Shown: piece by piece, positions 34,443 through 44,434 of the stretch | How the letters are laid out: the number at the start of each line of letters is the position of its first letter | Numbering within the stretch: position 1 is the first letter of the stretch | NCBI RefSeq assembly: GCF_900177515.1 | Contig: NZ_FXAK01000007.1 | Coordinates: forward strand, 1,534,501-1,598,500 | Direction of reading: 5' to 3' | DNA length: 64,000 nt | From: Azospirillum oryzae | GTDB taxonomy: Bacteria > Pseudomonadota > Alphaproteobacteria > Azospirillales > Azospirillaceae | Notes under the pieces: model-generated | What the model was told of the DNA's origin: nothing | Seen by the model: only the letters and a program-made list of their open reading frames with translations | The model's database searches: none | Program-made: the position numbers and the translations under genes

Positions 34443-35042
34443 GTGCCGATCCTCCTGTTCGCCGCCCTGCTGGGCTACCTGCTGGGCTCGATCCCCTTCG
34501 GGTTGGTGCTGACCCGGATGGCCGGTCTGGGCGACATCCGCCAGATCGGCTCCGGCAACATTGGCGCCACAAATGTGCTCCGCACCGGCAACAAGCCGCT
34601 GGCACTGGCAACCCTGCTGCTCGACAGCGGTAAGGGCGCCATCGCCGCGTTGCTGGCGCAGTGGCTGGCCGGGCCGGAGGCGGCGGTGCTGGCCGCCGGC
34701 GGCGCCATGCTGGGCCACAGCTTCCCGATTTGGCTGGGCTTCAAGGGCGGCAAGGGAGTCGCCACGGCGATCGGCGTTCTGCTGGCGGTGTGCTGGCCGG
34801 TCGGGCTGCTCGCCTGCCTCACCTGGATCGTCATGGCGGCGCTGTTTCGCATCTCCTCGCTGTCGGCACTGACGGCACTGGGCATCAGCCCGCTGACCGG
34901 CTGGTATTTCGGCGGACCGCTGGTCGGTGGCCCCTGCCTGTTCATCGCGGCGCTGGTCTTCATCCGCCACGAAGCGAACATCCGGCGCCTGCTGAAAGGC
35001 GAGGAGCCGAAGATCGGCGCCGGCAAGAAGAAGGCCGCCTGA
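34443..35042 (+). CDS. plsY: Glycerol-3-phosphate acyltransferase PlsY
   Basis: A 199-residue membrane enzyme that acylates glycerol-3-phosphate from acyl-phosphate. The three PlsY motifs are visible: GYLLGSIPFGLVL, IGSGNIGATNVLR and GHSFPIWLGFKGGKGVAT. It starts with GTG at 34443, GGAGG upstream. Only 4 nt separate it from the dihydroorotase-like gene; a strong terminator 45 bp downstream ends the pyrB-pyrC-plsY transcript. Confidence 0.95.
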   Translation: MPILLFAALLGYLLGSIPFGLVLTRMAGLGDIRQIGSGNIGATNVLRTGNKPLALATLLLDSGKGAIAALLAQWLAGPEAAVLAAGGAMLGHSFPIWLGFKGGKGVATAIGVLLAVCWPVGLLACLTWIVMAALFRISSLSALTALGISPLTGWYFGGPLVGGPCLFIAALVFIRHEANIRRLLKGEEPKIGAGKKKAA

Positions 35043-35086
35043 GCGGTCACCCCAAGCCTCCAGTTCTTCAATGGAATTCGTTACGA

Positions 35087-35118
35087 AGCCGGGGCGGTTT
35101 GATCCGCCCCGGCTTTTT
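35087..35118 (+). terminator. Rho-independent terminator after plsY
   Basis: An 11-bp perfect stem AGCCGGGGCGG/CCGCCCCGGCT with a six-base loop, followed by TTTTT. It ends the pyrB-plsY operon. Confidence 0.92.
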
Positions 35119-35592
35119 CATTATTCGGTTGGGTCCAGCAAGGCGCTCCACATGGTGATCAGGCTTGCATGCCTTCATACCGGAAGGCAGCAAAATGCCA
35201 CGTCTTCGCTTCCCTCTGACAGTTAATCTAGGGGTGCGTGATATACTAGCATGCCACCACAATTAGCACTTATCGGATATCCTTATAGGCGTATGCATCC
35301 CGCTGACCATCATATTTTTGTCAAAGACATCAGGGAGCATGAGTTTTCCTTGAATATAATATCAAGTATTTCCGGTTCGTTGGCTTCTATATTCAAGTTA
35401 TAATTTAGATTTCTGGTCTAAACATTCGGCCTTCCAATTGGGCGATCAGGGTTATTACCCATGAAAACCGGCAAATTGGGTACCTTTCTTTAAATTCGCC
35501 TTAACGATCGACCGACATACTTCAGTATTCAATGGGGGCGCCACGATCTGTGAGCCGGCCCCCAGCATACGAACGATAGAGGACGCGGAGTC
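35119..35592. other. AT-rich intergenic region upstream of the chemoreceptor
   Basis: This 474-bp stretch is far more AT-rich than its surroundings and has no convincing gene. It contains an imperfect palindrome CTTGAATATAATATCAAG around 35350, and just upstream of the ATG an inverted GGGGGC...GCCCCC pair (about 35534-35566). It probably holds the promoter of the chemoreceptor gene. The composition could also mark remnant foreign DNA or a protein-binding silencer region. Confidence 0.5.
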
Positions 35593-37602
35593 ATGTTGGG
35601 CGCATTGAAAATTCGGGCGCGGGTATACGCCGGCTTTGGCGTCGTGGTGCTGCTTCTTGTCATGCTTGGAGTGGTGTCCTTGCGTTCGGCACAGAACTCA
35701 AACAGCAGCCTGAACGACTTTGCAGACCAGGGCCTGATCGTCGAGCGGATCCATAAAGTCGACTTGGCCGTCTTGCGCGCCCGCATGGCATTCCTGCGTT
35801 ACATGGCCACGGGTAAGGTCGAAAACACCAACGCCATCTTTTCCGAGATGGCCAATGCTGAGCGTGAATTGGCTGAAACCCGGCCGATGATGCCGAACGA
35901 TGCCGACCGCCGCGCCCTCGACGAGGAATCCAGCAAATTGCAGGCCTACGTCGCCGCGGTCCGCGATTACCTGACCCGGCGCAGCGAGCTTGAACGTCTG
36001 ACCAAAGAGATCGTCTACGACGCGGGGTCGAACCTGCGCGCCCAACTCGTGGAGATGCGCACCGCCGAAGAGAGCACCGACCACTATTCCACCATCGGCA
36101 CTCTCAGCAAGCTGAGCGAGGCTGTGTGGACCACGCGCATCCTGGCTTTCCGCCTGCTGGCCGGCGACAAGGAATATGGCTTCGACCGAGTTGCCGAACG
36201 GCTGAACCAAGCCTCCGACGCGGTGAAGGAACTGGCCAGCCTGCCGATGGCCGATGGGCAGGAACCGCGGATCGCCGCCGTGCGCACGCTGCTCGCCAGT
36301 CTCGCCACCGGCATGAAGGCGATCGAGGGGCATCTGGCGGGGATGGACGAGATCGTCAATGCACGTCTCAGCCCGATCGGAAACGCCATCGCCAAACAAC
36401 TGCAGGAGATCCGCGAACCCGTGTCCGCCGGCCAAACCGAATTGCGCAAGAGCGCGATCGAGACGACGGAAATGGCTGAGACGCTCAGCACTGTCCTCAC
36501 CCCCTTGGCCGCCGCACTTGCCATCATCCTGGCCTGGATGATCGGCCGCAGCGTCGCCAATCCGGTGATTGCGATGACGTCCGCCATGGGCCGGCTGGCG
36601 AAGGGAGACCTTTCCGTCGACATTCCGGCCGCCGGTCGCCGTGACGAGATCGGCGCCATGGCGTCGGCCGTCCAGGTGTTCCGCGATACCATGATCCAGA
36701 CCCGCCGCATGGAGCAGGAGGCGAAGGAGGCGGAGACGCGCGCCGCAGAACAGCGCCGGGCCGCCATGCTTAAGATGGCCGACACCTTCGAAGGCAGCGT
36801 TCAGGGCATCGTGGAGACGGTCGCTTCTGCTGCGACGGAAATGCAAGGCACCGCCGGCGCCATGTCCGTCACCGCCGATCAGACCAGCGCCCAGGCAACC
36901 GCCGTGGCCGCCGCGGCTGAACAGGCCTCCGCCAACGTGCAGACCGTTGCCGCAGCAACCGAGGAACTGTCCGCCTCCATCGCTGAAATCGGCAGGCAGG
37001 TCACCGCCTCTACCCGTGTCGCCGCCCAGGCAGTGGAGGATGCACGCCGCACCGGTCAGGCCATTGAGGGGCTGGTGCAGGCCGCCCAGCAGATCGAGCA
37101 GGTGGTTGTCCTCATCAACTCCATCGCCGGGCAAACCAACCTGCTGGCCCTCAACGCGACCATCGAGGCCGCCCGTGCCGGCGAAGCCGGCAAGGGCTTC
37201 GCCGTCGTCGCCAGCGAGGTGAAGCAGCTCGCCAACCAGACGGCGCGCGCGACCGAAGACATCCAGATCAAGGTGAAGGAAATCCAATCGGCCACGGCCG
37301 GAGCGCAGAGCGCCATCACCGGGATCGCCAGCACCATCGACCAGATCAGCGACATTTCGACGGGCATTGCCGCCGCCATCGAGGAACAGAACGCGGCGAC
37401 CGGCGATATCGCCAGCAATGTGGCCCAGGCCGCCCACGGAACCGGCGACGTGTCGTCCAATATCCTGGGCGTCAATCAGGCGGCGTCCGAGACCGGTTCC
37501 GCCGCCGGACAGGTTCTCCACGCGGCCGGCGATCTCGCCCGCGATGCAGAAAAGCTGCGCCGAGAGGTGCAGAACTTCGTGGCGACGATCCGGGCCGCTT
37601 GA
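35593..37602 (+). CDS. Methyl-accepting chemotaxis protein, membrane-bound
   Basis: A 669-residue chemoreceptor. The first membrane segment is VYAGFGVVVLLLVMLGVVSL (about 11-30), followed by a long helical periplasmic sensor of the bimodular (HBM-like) type (35-300), a second membrane segment (TPLAAALAIILAWMIG, about 300-320), a HAMP domain (about 320-375) and the signalling domain with the central hairpin QTNLLALNATIEAARAGEAG. It ends without the NWETF receptor-tethering pentapeptide. The ligand is unknown. A GC-rich hairpin follows its stop. Confidence 0.94.
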   Translation: MLGALKIRARVYAGFGVVVLLLVMLGVVSLRSAQNSNSSLNDFADQGLIVERIHKVDLAVLRARMAFLRYMATGKVENTNAIFSEMANAERELAETRPMMPNDADRRALDEESSKLQAYVAAVRDYLTRRSELERLTKEIVYDAGSNLRAQLVEMRTAEESTDHYSTIGTLSKLSEAVWTTRILAFRLLAGDKEYGFDRVAERLNQASDAVKELASLPMADGQEPRIAAVRTLLASLATGMKAIEGHLAGMDEIVNARLSPIGNAIAKQLQEIREPVSAGQTELRKSAIETTEMAETLSTVLTPLAAALAIILAWMIGRSVANPVIAMTSAMGRLAKGDLSVDIPAAGRRDEIGAMASAVQVFRDTMIQTRRMEQEAKEAETRAAEQRRAAMLKMADTFEGSVQGIVETVASAATEMQGTAGAMSVTADQTSAQATAVAAAAEQASANVQTVAAATEELSASIAEIGRQVTASTRVAAQAVEDARRTGQAIEGLVQAAQQIEQVVVLINSIAGQTNLLALNATIEAARAGEAGKGFAVVASEVKQLANQTARATEDIQIKVKEIQSATAGAQSAITGIASTIDQISDISTGIAAAIEEQNAATGDIASNVAQAAHGTGDVSSNILGVNQAASETGSAAGQVLHAAGDLARDAEKLRREVQNFVATIRAA

Positions 37603-37627
37603 TCCGGCGATCGGCGGTCGGACCAGG

Positions 37628-37651
37628 GGGCGGGGAGGAGATTCCCCGCCC
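37628..37651 (+). terminator. Probable terminator hairpin after the chemoreceptor
   Basis: GGGCGGGGA pairs with TCCCCGCCC over a six-base loop; the tail is only moderately T-rich (TATCTGTTT), so confidence is limited. Confidence 0.55.
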
Positions 37652-37852
37652 TATCTGTTTGCAGTCCTCTGATTCCGTTGGCATTCCCCTGCCCTTGCGC
37701 CTGCCCGCCCTATCCCATTTCGTCCACCCGGGCAAAGACAACCGGGGCGGCCATGCGCTATGCTGCACGGCAATCCGGGGCACGAACAAGCAACCCGGCA
37801 GGTGAGCCGGCGGCTGGCGCCGGCGGACAACGAGACGCTGAGGGAACCGAGA

Positions 37853-39805
<1,953 letters not shown>

Positions 39806-39806
39806 G

Positions 39807-40265
39807 GTGCCGTCGCCGCTGTTCCTCGACCTCGACGGTGTGCTTGCCGATTTTGACCGCGGCGTCGTCGCGGTCACCGGCAAGCGACCGGAACAGCTGC
39901 CGATGAAGGAGATGTGGCGGGCCTTGTCCCGCCACTCCGACTTCTTCGGCACGCTGGACTTCATGCATGACGCGCAGGAGCTCTGGGCTTTCTGTGCGCC
40001 GCACCGGCCGACCATCCTGACCGGTCTGCCGCTGGGCAGTTGGGCGCCGGAGCAGAAGAAGCGCTGGGTTGCCCATATGCTTGGGGCCGAGGTGCCGGTC
40101 ATCACCTGCATGGCCCGCGACAAGGCCCGTTACGCCAGTCCCGGTGCCATCCTGGTCGACGACCGCGAGAAGGCCCGCAATCCGTGGGAGGCGGCCGGTG
40201 GCCGTTTCATCCTCCACCGCAGCGCGGAGGAGAGCATCGCCGAACTGGCGAAGCTGGGGTTCTGA
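39807..40265 (+). CDS. HAD-family 5'(3')-deoxyribonucleotidase-like protein
   Basis: A 152-residue HAD protein with motif I LFLDLDGVLADFDRG, motif II region TILTGLP and a C-terminal VDDREKARNPWEAAGG typical of NT5C-type nucleotidases. It probably dephosphorylates a nucleotide, but the substrate is unverified. The GTG start at 39807 is one base after the acetoacetyl-CoA synthetase stop, so the two are likely co-translated. Confidence 0.82.
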   Translation: MPSPLFLDLDGVLADFDRGVVAVTGKRPEQLPMKEMWRALSRHSDFFGTLDFMHDAQELWAFCAPHRPTILTGLPLGSWAPEQKKRWVAHMLGAEVPVITCMARDKARYASPGAILVDDREKARNPWEAAGGRFILHRSAEESIAELAKLGF

Positions 40266-40274
40266 ACATGACGA

Positions 40275-40296
40275 GGGGCGGCACTTGCGCCGCCCC
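40275..40296. terminator. Convergent terminator hairpin
   Basis: GGGGCGGC pairs with GCCGCCCC over a six-base loop between the convergent nucleotidase and TerC genes. No long T-tract follows; it may act on both strands. Confidence 0.55.
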
Positions 40297-40315
40297 CCCG
40301 TTTCGACGGACCCGT

Positions 40316-41308
40316 TTACTCGGCAGCCGCGGTCTTGGTCTCGCGGCTGGTCTTCCACAGCGATACCACCACGCCGCCGCCGATCAGGGCAAAGGTGACG
40401 CCCAGCGCGATCAGCGGGTCGGGCTTCCCGAAGAACTGCGTGTAGAAAATCTTGCCGCCGATGAACACCAGCACCAGAGCCAGGGCGTATTTCAGATAAC
40501 GAAAACGATGGACCATCGCAGCCAGGGCGAAATACAGGGCGCGCAGGCCCAGGATGGCGAAGATGTTGCTGGTGTAGACCAGATACGGATCGGTGGTGAT
40601 GGCGAAGATCGCCGGCACGCTGTCCACCGCGAAGACCAGATCGGCCAGTTCCACCATGATCAGCGCCAGCAGCAACGGCGTCGCCGTCCAGCGCATGACA
40701 CCGCTGTCGCCCACCGGCTGTTTGACGATGAAGTGATGGCCATGGAAACGGTCGGTCACACGGATGTGACGCTTCAGAAACCGCAGCGCCGCATTGTCGC
40801 CGATGTTGGTTTCCTCGTCCTTGGCGAACAGCATCTTGATGCCGGTCAACAGCAGGAAGGCGCCGAAGACGTAGAGGATCCAGTGGAATTCCGACACCAG
40901 AGCGGCGCCGGCGCCGATCATCAGGCCACGCAGCACGATGACGCCCAGGATGCCCCAGAACAGCACACGGTGCTGCAATTCGCGAGGCACGGCGAAATAG
41001 CTGAAGATCAGCGATATGACGAAGACATTGTCCAGTGACAGGCTCTTCTCGACGAAGAAGCCCGTGTAGTACTGCAACCCGGCCTCGCCGCCCATCGACC
41101 ACCAGACCCAGCCGCCGAACAGCATGGCGACCGCGATATAGAAGGCCGAGAGCTTCAGGCTTTCACCGACGCCGATCACGTGGTCACGCCGGTTGAGAAC
41201 GCCCAAGTCCAGAACCAGAAGCGTCAGGACGATCCCAACGAAGACGAGCCAAATCCAAACCGGTTTTCCCAGAAATTCCAGGAAAATCGTTGCAAACAAA
41301 CCATCCAT
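40316..41308 (-). CDS. TerC-family membrane protein
   Basis: A 330-residue TerC/Alx-type integral membrane protein with about eight segments. Typical features are VLDLGVLNRRDHVIG, EKSLSLDNVFVISLIFSYF (conserved Asp-Asn), and VELADLVFAVDSVPAIFAIT with its conserved acidic residues. TerC-like proteins are implicated in manganese export and metalation of secreted enzymes; tellurite resistance is the historical label. I chose the ATG at 41308; 41350 is also in frame. I see no clear yybP-ykoY riboswitch upstream. Confidence 0.9.
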   Translation of the reverse strand: MDGLFATIFLEFLGKPVWIWLVFVGIVLTLLVLDLGVLNRRDHVIGVGESLKLSAFYIAVAMLFGGWVWWSMGGEAGLQYYTGFFVEKSLSLDNVFVISLIFSYFAVPRELQHRVLFWGILGVIVLRGLMIGAGAALVSEFHWILYVFGAFLLLTGIKMLFAKDEETNIGDNAALRFLKRHIRVTDRFHGHHFIVKQPVGDSGVMRWTATPLLLALIMVELADLVFAVDSVPAIFAITTDPYLVYTSNIFAILGLRALYFALAAMVHRFRYLKYALALVLVFIGGKIFYTQFFGKPDPLIALGVTFALIGGGVVVSLWKTSRETKTAAAE

Positions 41309-41743
41309 CGCAAAACCCACTTGATGACGCTGCGTGAGCGGTGAGATCAAGCGGTTCCGACATCACGACCGACGCCTCGGCCGTCAGAGGGGCCCGGACC
41401 CGAACTTCCTCGCAGATGGTGTTGCCGCGCCGCGGGTCAAGATGGCGGCAAACAGCGATGAGGCGGCGAAAGCAAAAACACCGCACCGCGTCTTCCGCTG
41501 GCCTTTGCGAGTCGCGCCATGGGCAGTGTCGGGATGCCGTCCGCATTGCGGAAATCTGCGGCCGAAGGGCCGGGAACGGCATCGGGACTCGGCGCTTGAT
41601 GCAATGCCGCCACAGATGGCGAAGAAATGACGGGCAAGAAAAACACCGACGGTTGCCCAATCTGTGTTCGCTCTTGTGCGGATGGTGCCGTTCTGCCAAT
41701 AACTCCGAAAAACCGAAACCAAACCGAACAAATGGAGTTTTGC
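41309..41743. other. Divergent region between terC and hup with a compact three-stem fold
   Basis: This 435-bp gap has no supported gene. At 41533-41583 three stems nest: GATGCCGT/ACGGCATC closes two hairpins CCGC-ATT-GCGG and CGGCC-GAAG-GGCCG, giving a possible three-way-junction RNA on either strand. The last 110 bp before the HU gene are A-rich (AAAACCGAAACCAAACCG type) and likely hold its promoter and leader. Confidence 0.4.
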
Positions 41744-42019
41744 ATGAACCAGGCCGAGCTGATCGAAACCGTCGCCACCAACGCCGGCATCAAGAAGGCC
41801 GACGCGGCCAAGGTCGTTCAGGCTGTGTTCGAGGGCATCTCCGGCGCGCTGGGTCGCGGCGAAGATGTGCGGCTGGCCGGTTTCGGCATCTTCGAGGTGG
41901 CCGAGCGCGCCGCCCGTGAAGGCCGCAACCCCCGCACCGGCGAAGTCGTGGCGATTGCCGCCTCCAAGGCTCCGAAGTTCAAGCCGGCCAAGCAGCTGCG
42001 CGATCTGGTGAACGGCTGA
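41744..42019 (+). CDS. HU-family DNA-binding protein
   Basis: A 91-residue HU protein, a nucleoid-shaping DNA-bending dimer. It starts MNQAELIETVATNAGIKKADA, contains GFGIFEVAERAAREGRNPRTGE (the beta-arm signature with the conserved arginines and proline) and ends FKPAKQLRDLVNG. It has a GGAG ribosome binding site. The frame is open further upstream but the ATG at 41744 is the family start. The mucR gene follows 35 bp later. Confidence 0.96.
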   Translation: MNQAELIETVATNAGIKKADAAKVVQAVFEGISGALGRGEDVRLAGFGIFEVAERAAREGRNPRTGEVVAIAASKAPKFKPAKQLRDLVNG

Positions 42020-42054
42020 TCCGCCCGCAACCACGTCCCAGGGGGAGCGCAGCC

Positions 42055-42465
42055 ATGTCCATCGATCAAACTGAACTGCAATCGCTGACCGCCAGGGTCG
42101 TCGCCGCCTATGTCGGCAACAACTCGGTGCCGGTTCAGGATCTGCCCACGCTGATCAACAGCGTCCAGGCGGCCTTCCGCAATCTGGGCGACGACAAGCC
42201 GGCTCCGGCCAAGGCCGAACTGGTCCCGGCGGTCGCGATCAAGAAGTCGGTCACGCCGGAATTCATCGTCTGCCTGGAAGACGGGAAGAAGCTGAAGATG
42301 CTGAAGCGGCATCTGAAGACCGTCTATGACATGACGCCGGACGAATATCGCGCCAAGTGGGGACTGCCGCCGGAATACCCGATGGTGGCCCCGAATTACG
42401 CCAAGGCGCGTTCGGAAATGGCGACCAAGCTCGGGCTTGGTCGCAAGCGTGCGGCGGCCGAATAA
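42055..42465 (+). CDS. Ros/MucR-family transcriptional regulator with altered zinc site
   Basis: A 136-residue Ros/MucR protein, a global regulator of surface polysaccharide, motility and symbiosis genes in alphaproteobacteria. The N-terminal half (1-45) carries the oligomerisation region. The DNA-binding part reads FIVCLEDGKKLKMLKRHLK, then YDMTPDEYRAKWGLPPEYPMVAPNY. Compared with Ros (C-x2-C, H, H), the ligand positions here are C73, D76, H86 and Y91, so two of four are changed. Some Mesorhizobium homologs use Asp at the second position or work without zinc. It follows the HU gene by 35 bp and is closed by a terminator. Confidence 0.93.
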   Translation: MSIDQTELQSLTARVVAAYVGNNSVPVQDLPTLINSVQAAFRNLGDDKPAPAKAELVPAVAIKKSVTPEFIVCLEDGKKLKMLKRHLKTVYDMTPDEYRAKWGLPPEYPMVAPNYAKARSEMATKLGLGRKRAAAE

Positions 42466-42489
42466 CGGCTCAGGCCCACCGCTGTCGAG

Positions 42490-42517
42490 AAAGGCGCGTC
42501 CCCGGGCGCGCCTTTTT
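42490..42517 (+). terminator. Rho-independent terminator after mucR
   Basis: AAAGGCGCG pairs with CGCGCCTTT around an eight-base loop, followed by TTTTTC. It ends the hup-mucR transcript. Confidence 0.88.
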
Positions 42518-43187
42518 CTTTGTCCGCGACCTTCCTCCGCTCCGCCCAATGAGCCGTCACGCGGGCTACCCCGTTCCCGCTCGCCGTCCTATGACCAATG
42601 TTCAGGTAGCGAAGCGCCTCGGCCTTCCCATCTAGGGTTCCGGTAGGGTTCATGGGCCGCAGAGGGGCCTATCACCTTTCTCGCCGCAGAGGCACAGTCG
42701 CCTCCCGCTATGCCTGTCGACCGGTGGCCCACCTGCCGCCGATCCACTTCGCAGCTGCGGCATGACGTTGGCATATCAGGGGCGGCTTGCCCGGATCGAT
42801 GCCAGCCGATTGGAAGGGTGACACCCGCCCGAAAGGCACCTCGCCGAAGGTCTTGGGTCATAGGATTGCCTCCTCCCCCAGACTGCCGGTGCGGGTGGAA
42901 GAAGAGCTTGGGTATACGCCGAAAAACACCCGGAACACGCCCTTTACAGGGTTGATCCGCCGCATTTCCGCGGCCACATTAACATTGTCGAAAGGACGCA
43001 GTTCCTTGAGACACCGGGCAAAATACGAACCCCACAACAAACCAAAACCAGCCAGAGCCGAAGCGACGGACGATATTCCTGCGTCCGCCGATGGACAATC
43101 GCCTCTAAGGCGACCCCGCCATGGGCCCCGACATGGGCCGGCCTTAAAACCGGCCGTCCCAGGAAGCGTTGGAGAGGAGGCATTCGC
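42518..43187. other. 670-bp region between mucR and rpoH
   Basis: This stretch lacks a clearly supported gene. One leftward frame (start 42861) has a strong ribosome binding site and is listed separately. CCTTGAGA followed by CCCCACA near 43005-43035 is reminiscent of a heat-shock promoter, but the spacing (18 bp between the fuller boxes) is off the consensus. The region just before rpoH has GGAGAGGAGG as ribosome binding site. Confidence 0.35.
42589..42861 (-). CDS. Possible small gene or decayed gene start (90 codons)
   Basis: A 90-codon frame beginning MTQDLRRGAFRAGVTLPIG with an excellent GGGGGAGGAGG ribosome binding site 9 nt upstream of the ATG. The product contains CRSCEVDRR and no recognisable domain, and the second half looks like random translation. 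The strong initiation signal suggests a genuine but perhaps truncated gene; chance is a real alternative. Confidence 0.25.
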   Translation of the reverse strand: MTQDLRRGAFRAGVTLPIGWHRSGQAAPDMPTSCRSCEVDRRQVGHRSTGIAGGDCASAARKVIGPSAAHEPYRNPRWEGRGASLPEHWS

Positions 43188-44078
43188 GTGCTGAAGAAAC
43201 TGCTGACCGGTGAAAACGCCAGCCTGACCCGCTACATCGAGGAGTCCAAGCGCTTCCCCATCCTTGCGCCGGACGTCGAACGCGACCTCGCCATCGCCTG
43301 GCGGGAGCGCGGAAGTCCGCAGGCCCTGGAACAGCTCGTGGGCAGCCACCTCCGCCTCGTCATCAAGATCGCCCGCGGCTTCGGCGGCTACGGCCTGCCG
43401 CTCGTCGATCTGGTCGCCGAAGGCAATGTCGGCCTGATGCAGGCAGCCCAGAAATTCGATCCGCAGCGCGGCTTCCGTTTCGCCACCTACGCCACTTGGT
43501 GGATCCGCGCCGCAATCCAGGAATACATTCTGCACAGCTGGTCGCTGGTCAAAATGGGCACCACCGCCGCGCAGAAGAAGCTGTTCTTCAACCTGCGCCG
43601 CCTGAAGAGCCAGATGGCCGAACTGGAACAGGGCGACCTGTCGCCGGAAACCGTGGCCACCATCGCCGCCGAACTGGACGTGCCGGAGACCGAGGTGGTG
43701 GAAATGAACCGCCGTCTGGCCGCCAACGACAGCTCGCTCGACGCCACCCTGTCGACCGACGGCGAGACCAACTGGCTTGAACTGCTGGCCGACGATCGCC
43801 CCACCCAGGACACCATGCTGGCCGACGCCGACGAACTGGCGCTGCGCCGCCGGCTGGTCGGGCAGGCGCTGGACCGGCTGGACGCCCGTGAACGCCGCAT
43901 CCTGTTCGAACGCCGGCTGAAGGACGATCCGTCCACGCTGGAAGCGCTCAGCCAGCAGTTTTCGGTGTCACGCGAACGGGTCCGCCAGATCGAGGTGCGG
44001 GCCTTCGAAAAGCTGCAGAAGGCGGTGCTCAGCGCCGCGCAGGCCCTGCGCCGGCCGGCCACGCCGATGGTGGCCTGA
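43188..44078 (+). CDS. rpoH: RNA polymerase sigma-32 factor (RpoH type)
   Basis: A 296-residue group 3 sigma factor for heat-shock genes. Region 2 includes HLRLVIKIARGFGGYGLPLVDL and FRFATYATWWIRAAIQEYI, and the RpoH box is QKKLFFNLRRL (129-139), which separates RpoH from other sigma-70 factors. Region 4 helix-turn-helix is LEALSQQFSVSRERVRQIE. It starts with GTG at 43188 behind GGAGAGGAGG. Several alphaproteobacteria carry two or more rpoH genes; whether this is the main one cannot be told here. Confidence 0.94.
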   Translation: MLKKLLTGENASLTRYIEESKRFPILAPDVERDLAIAWRERGSPQALEQLVGSHLRLVIKIARGFGGYGLPLVDLVAEGNVGLMQAAQKFDPQRGFRFATYATWWIRAAIQEYILHSWSLVKMGTTAAQKKLFFNLRRLKSQMAELEQGDLSPETVATIAAELDVPETEVVEMNRRLAANDSSLDATLSTDGETNWLELLADDRPTQDTMLADADELALRRRLVGQALDRLDARERRILFERRLKDDPSTLEALSQQFSVSRERVRQIEVRAFEKLQKAVLSAAQALRRPATPMVA

Positions 44079-44434
44079 CCGATCCGATTGCCCCGTCAGG
44101 CGGACGCGATGCCGGACGGGGAATATGCGGAGCCGGCCAGCCGGCCGGCCGCCGCATCGTTGCCGCGGGCATTCCGCCCGCCAGTTGCCTCCAGACCTGT
44201 CACCTTCACGCCGGCGGCGCCCTTGGCCCGCCGGCATTTTCTTGCGTGGACAGGCTGTTGCGGGGTCCCCGTCGGTTGTCACATGTTTCGTTTGTTACTG
44301 CCTTTGCGTGTTGTGCGACAAAGTGACCGGTTCAAAGATGCGAATGCTTGCGCATGATGTGCGGCTCGCGGGAAAGATTGCATTTTCTCCAATACTTAGT
44401 ACGCTAGTCATATCTCAAATGGGAGAGGGGCTCC
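44079..44434. other. Intergenic region between rpoH and the globin-coupled chemoreceptor
   Basis: This 356-bp gap holds no gene I can support. It starts with GC-rich repeated CCGG/GGCC runs (44137-44155) and becomes AT-richer in the last 150 bp, where the chemoreceptor promoter probably lies. Small hairpins such as TTGT-GCG-ACAA near 44314 occur but are too short to interpret. Confidence 0.4.

Noticed and set aside
41309..41743. yybP-ykoY manganese riboswitch upstream of terC
   Set aside because: The conserved GGGGAGUA loop and its partner were not found; the three-stem fold present does not match the known consensus.
43005..43035. Heat-shock (sigma-32) promoter before rpoH
   Set aside because: The boxes CTTGAGA and CCCCACA are 18 bp apart, which does not fit the usual spacing; chance is likely.
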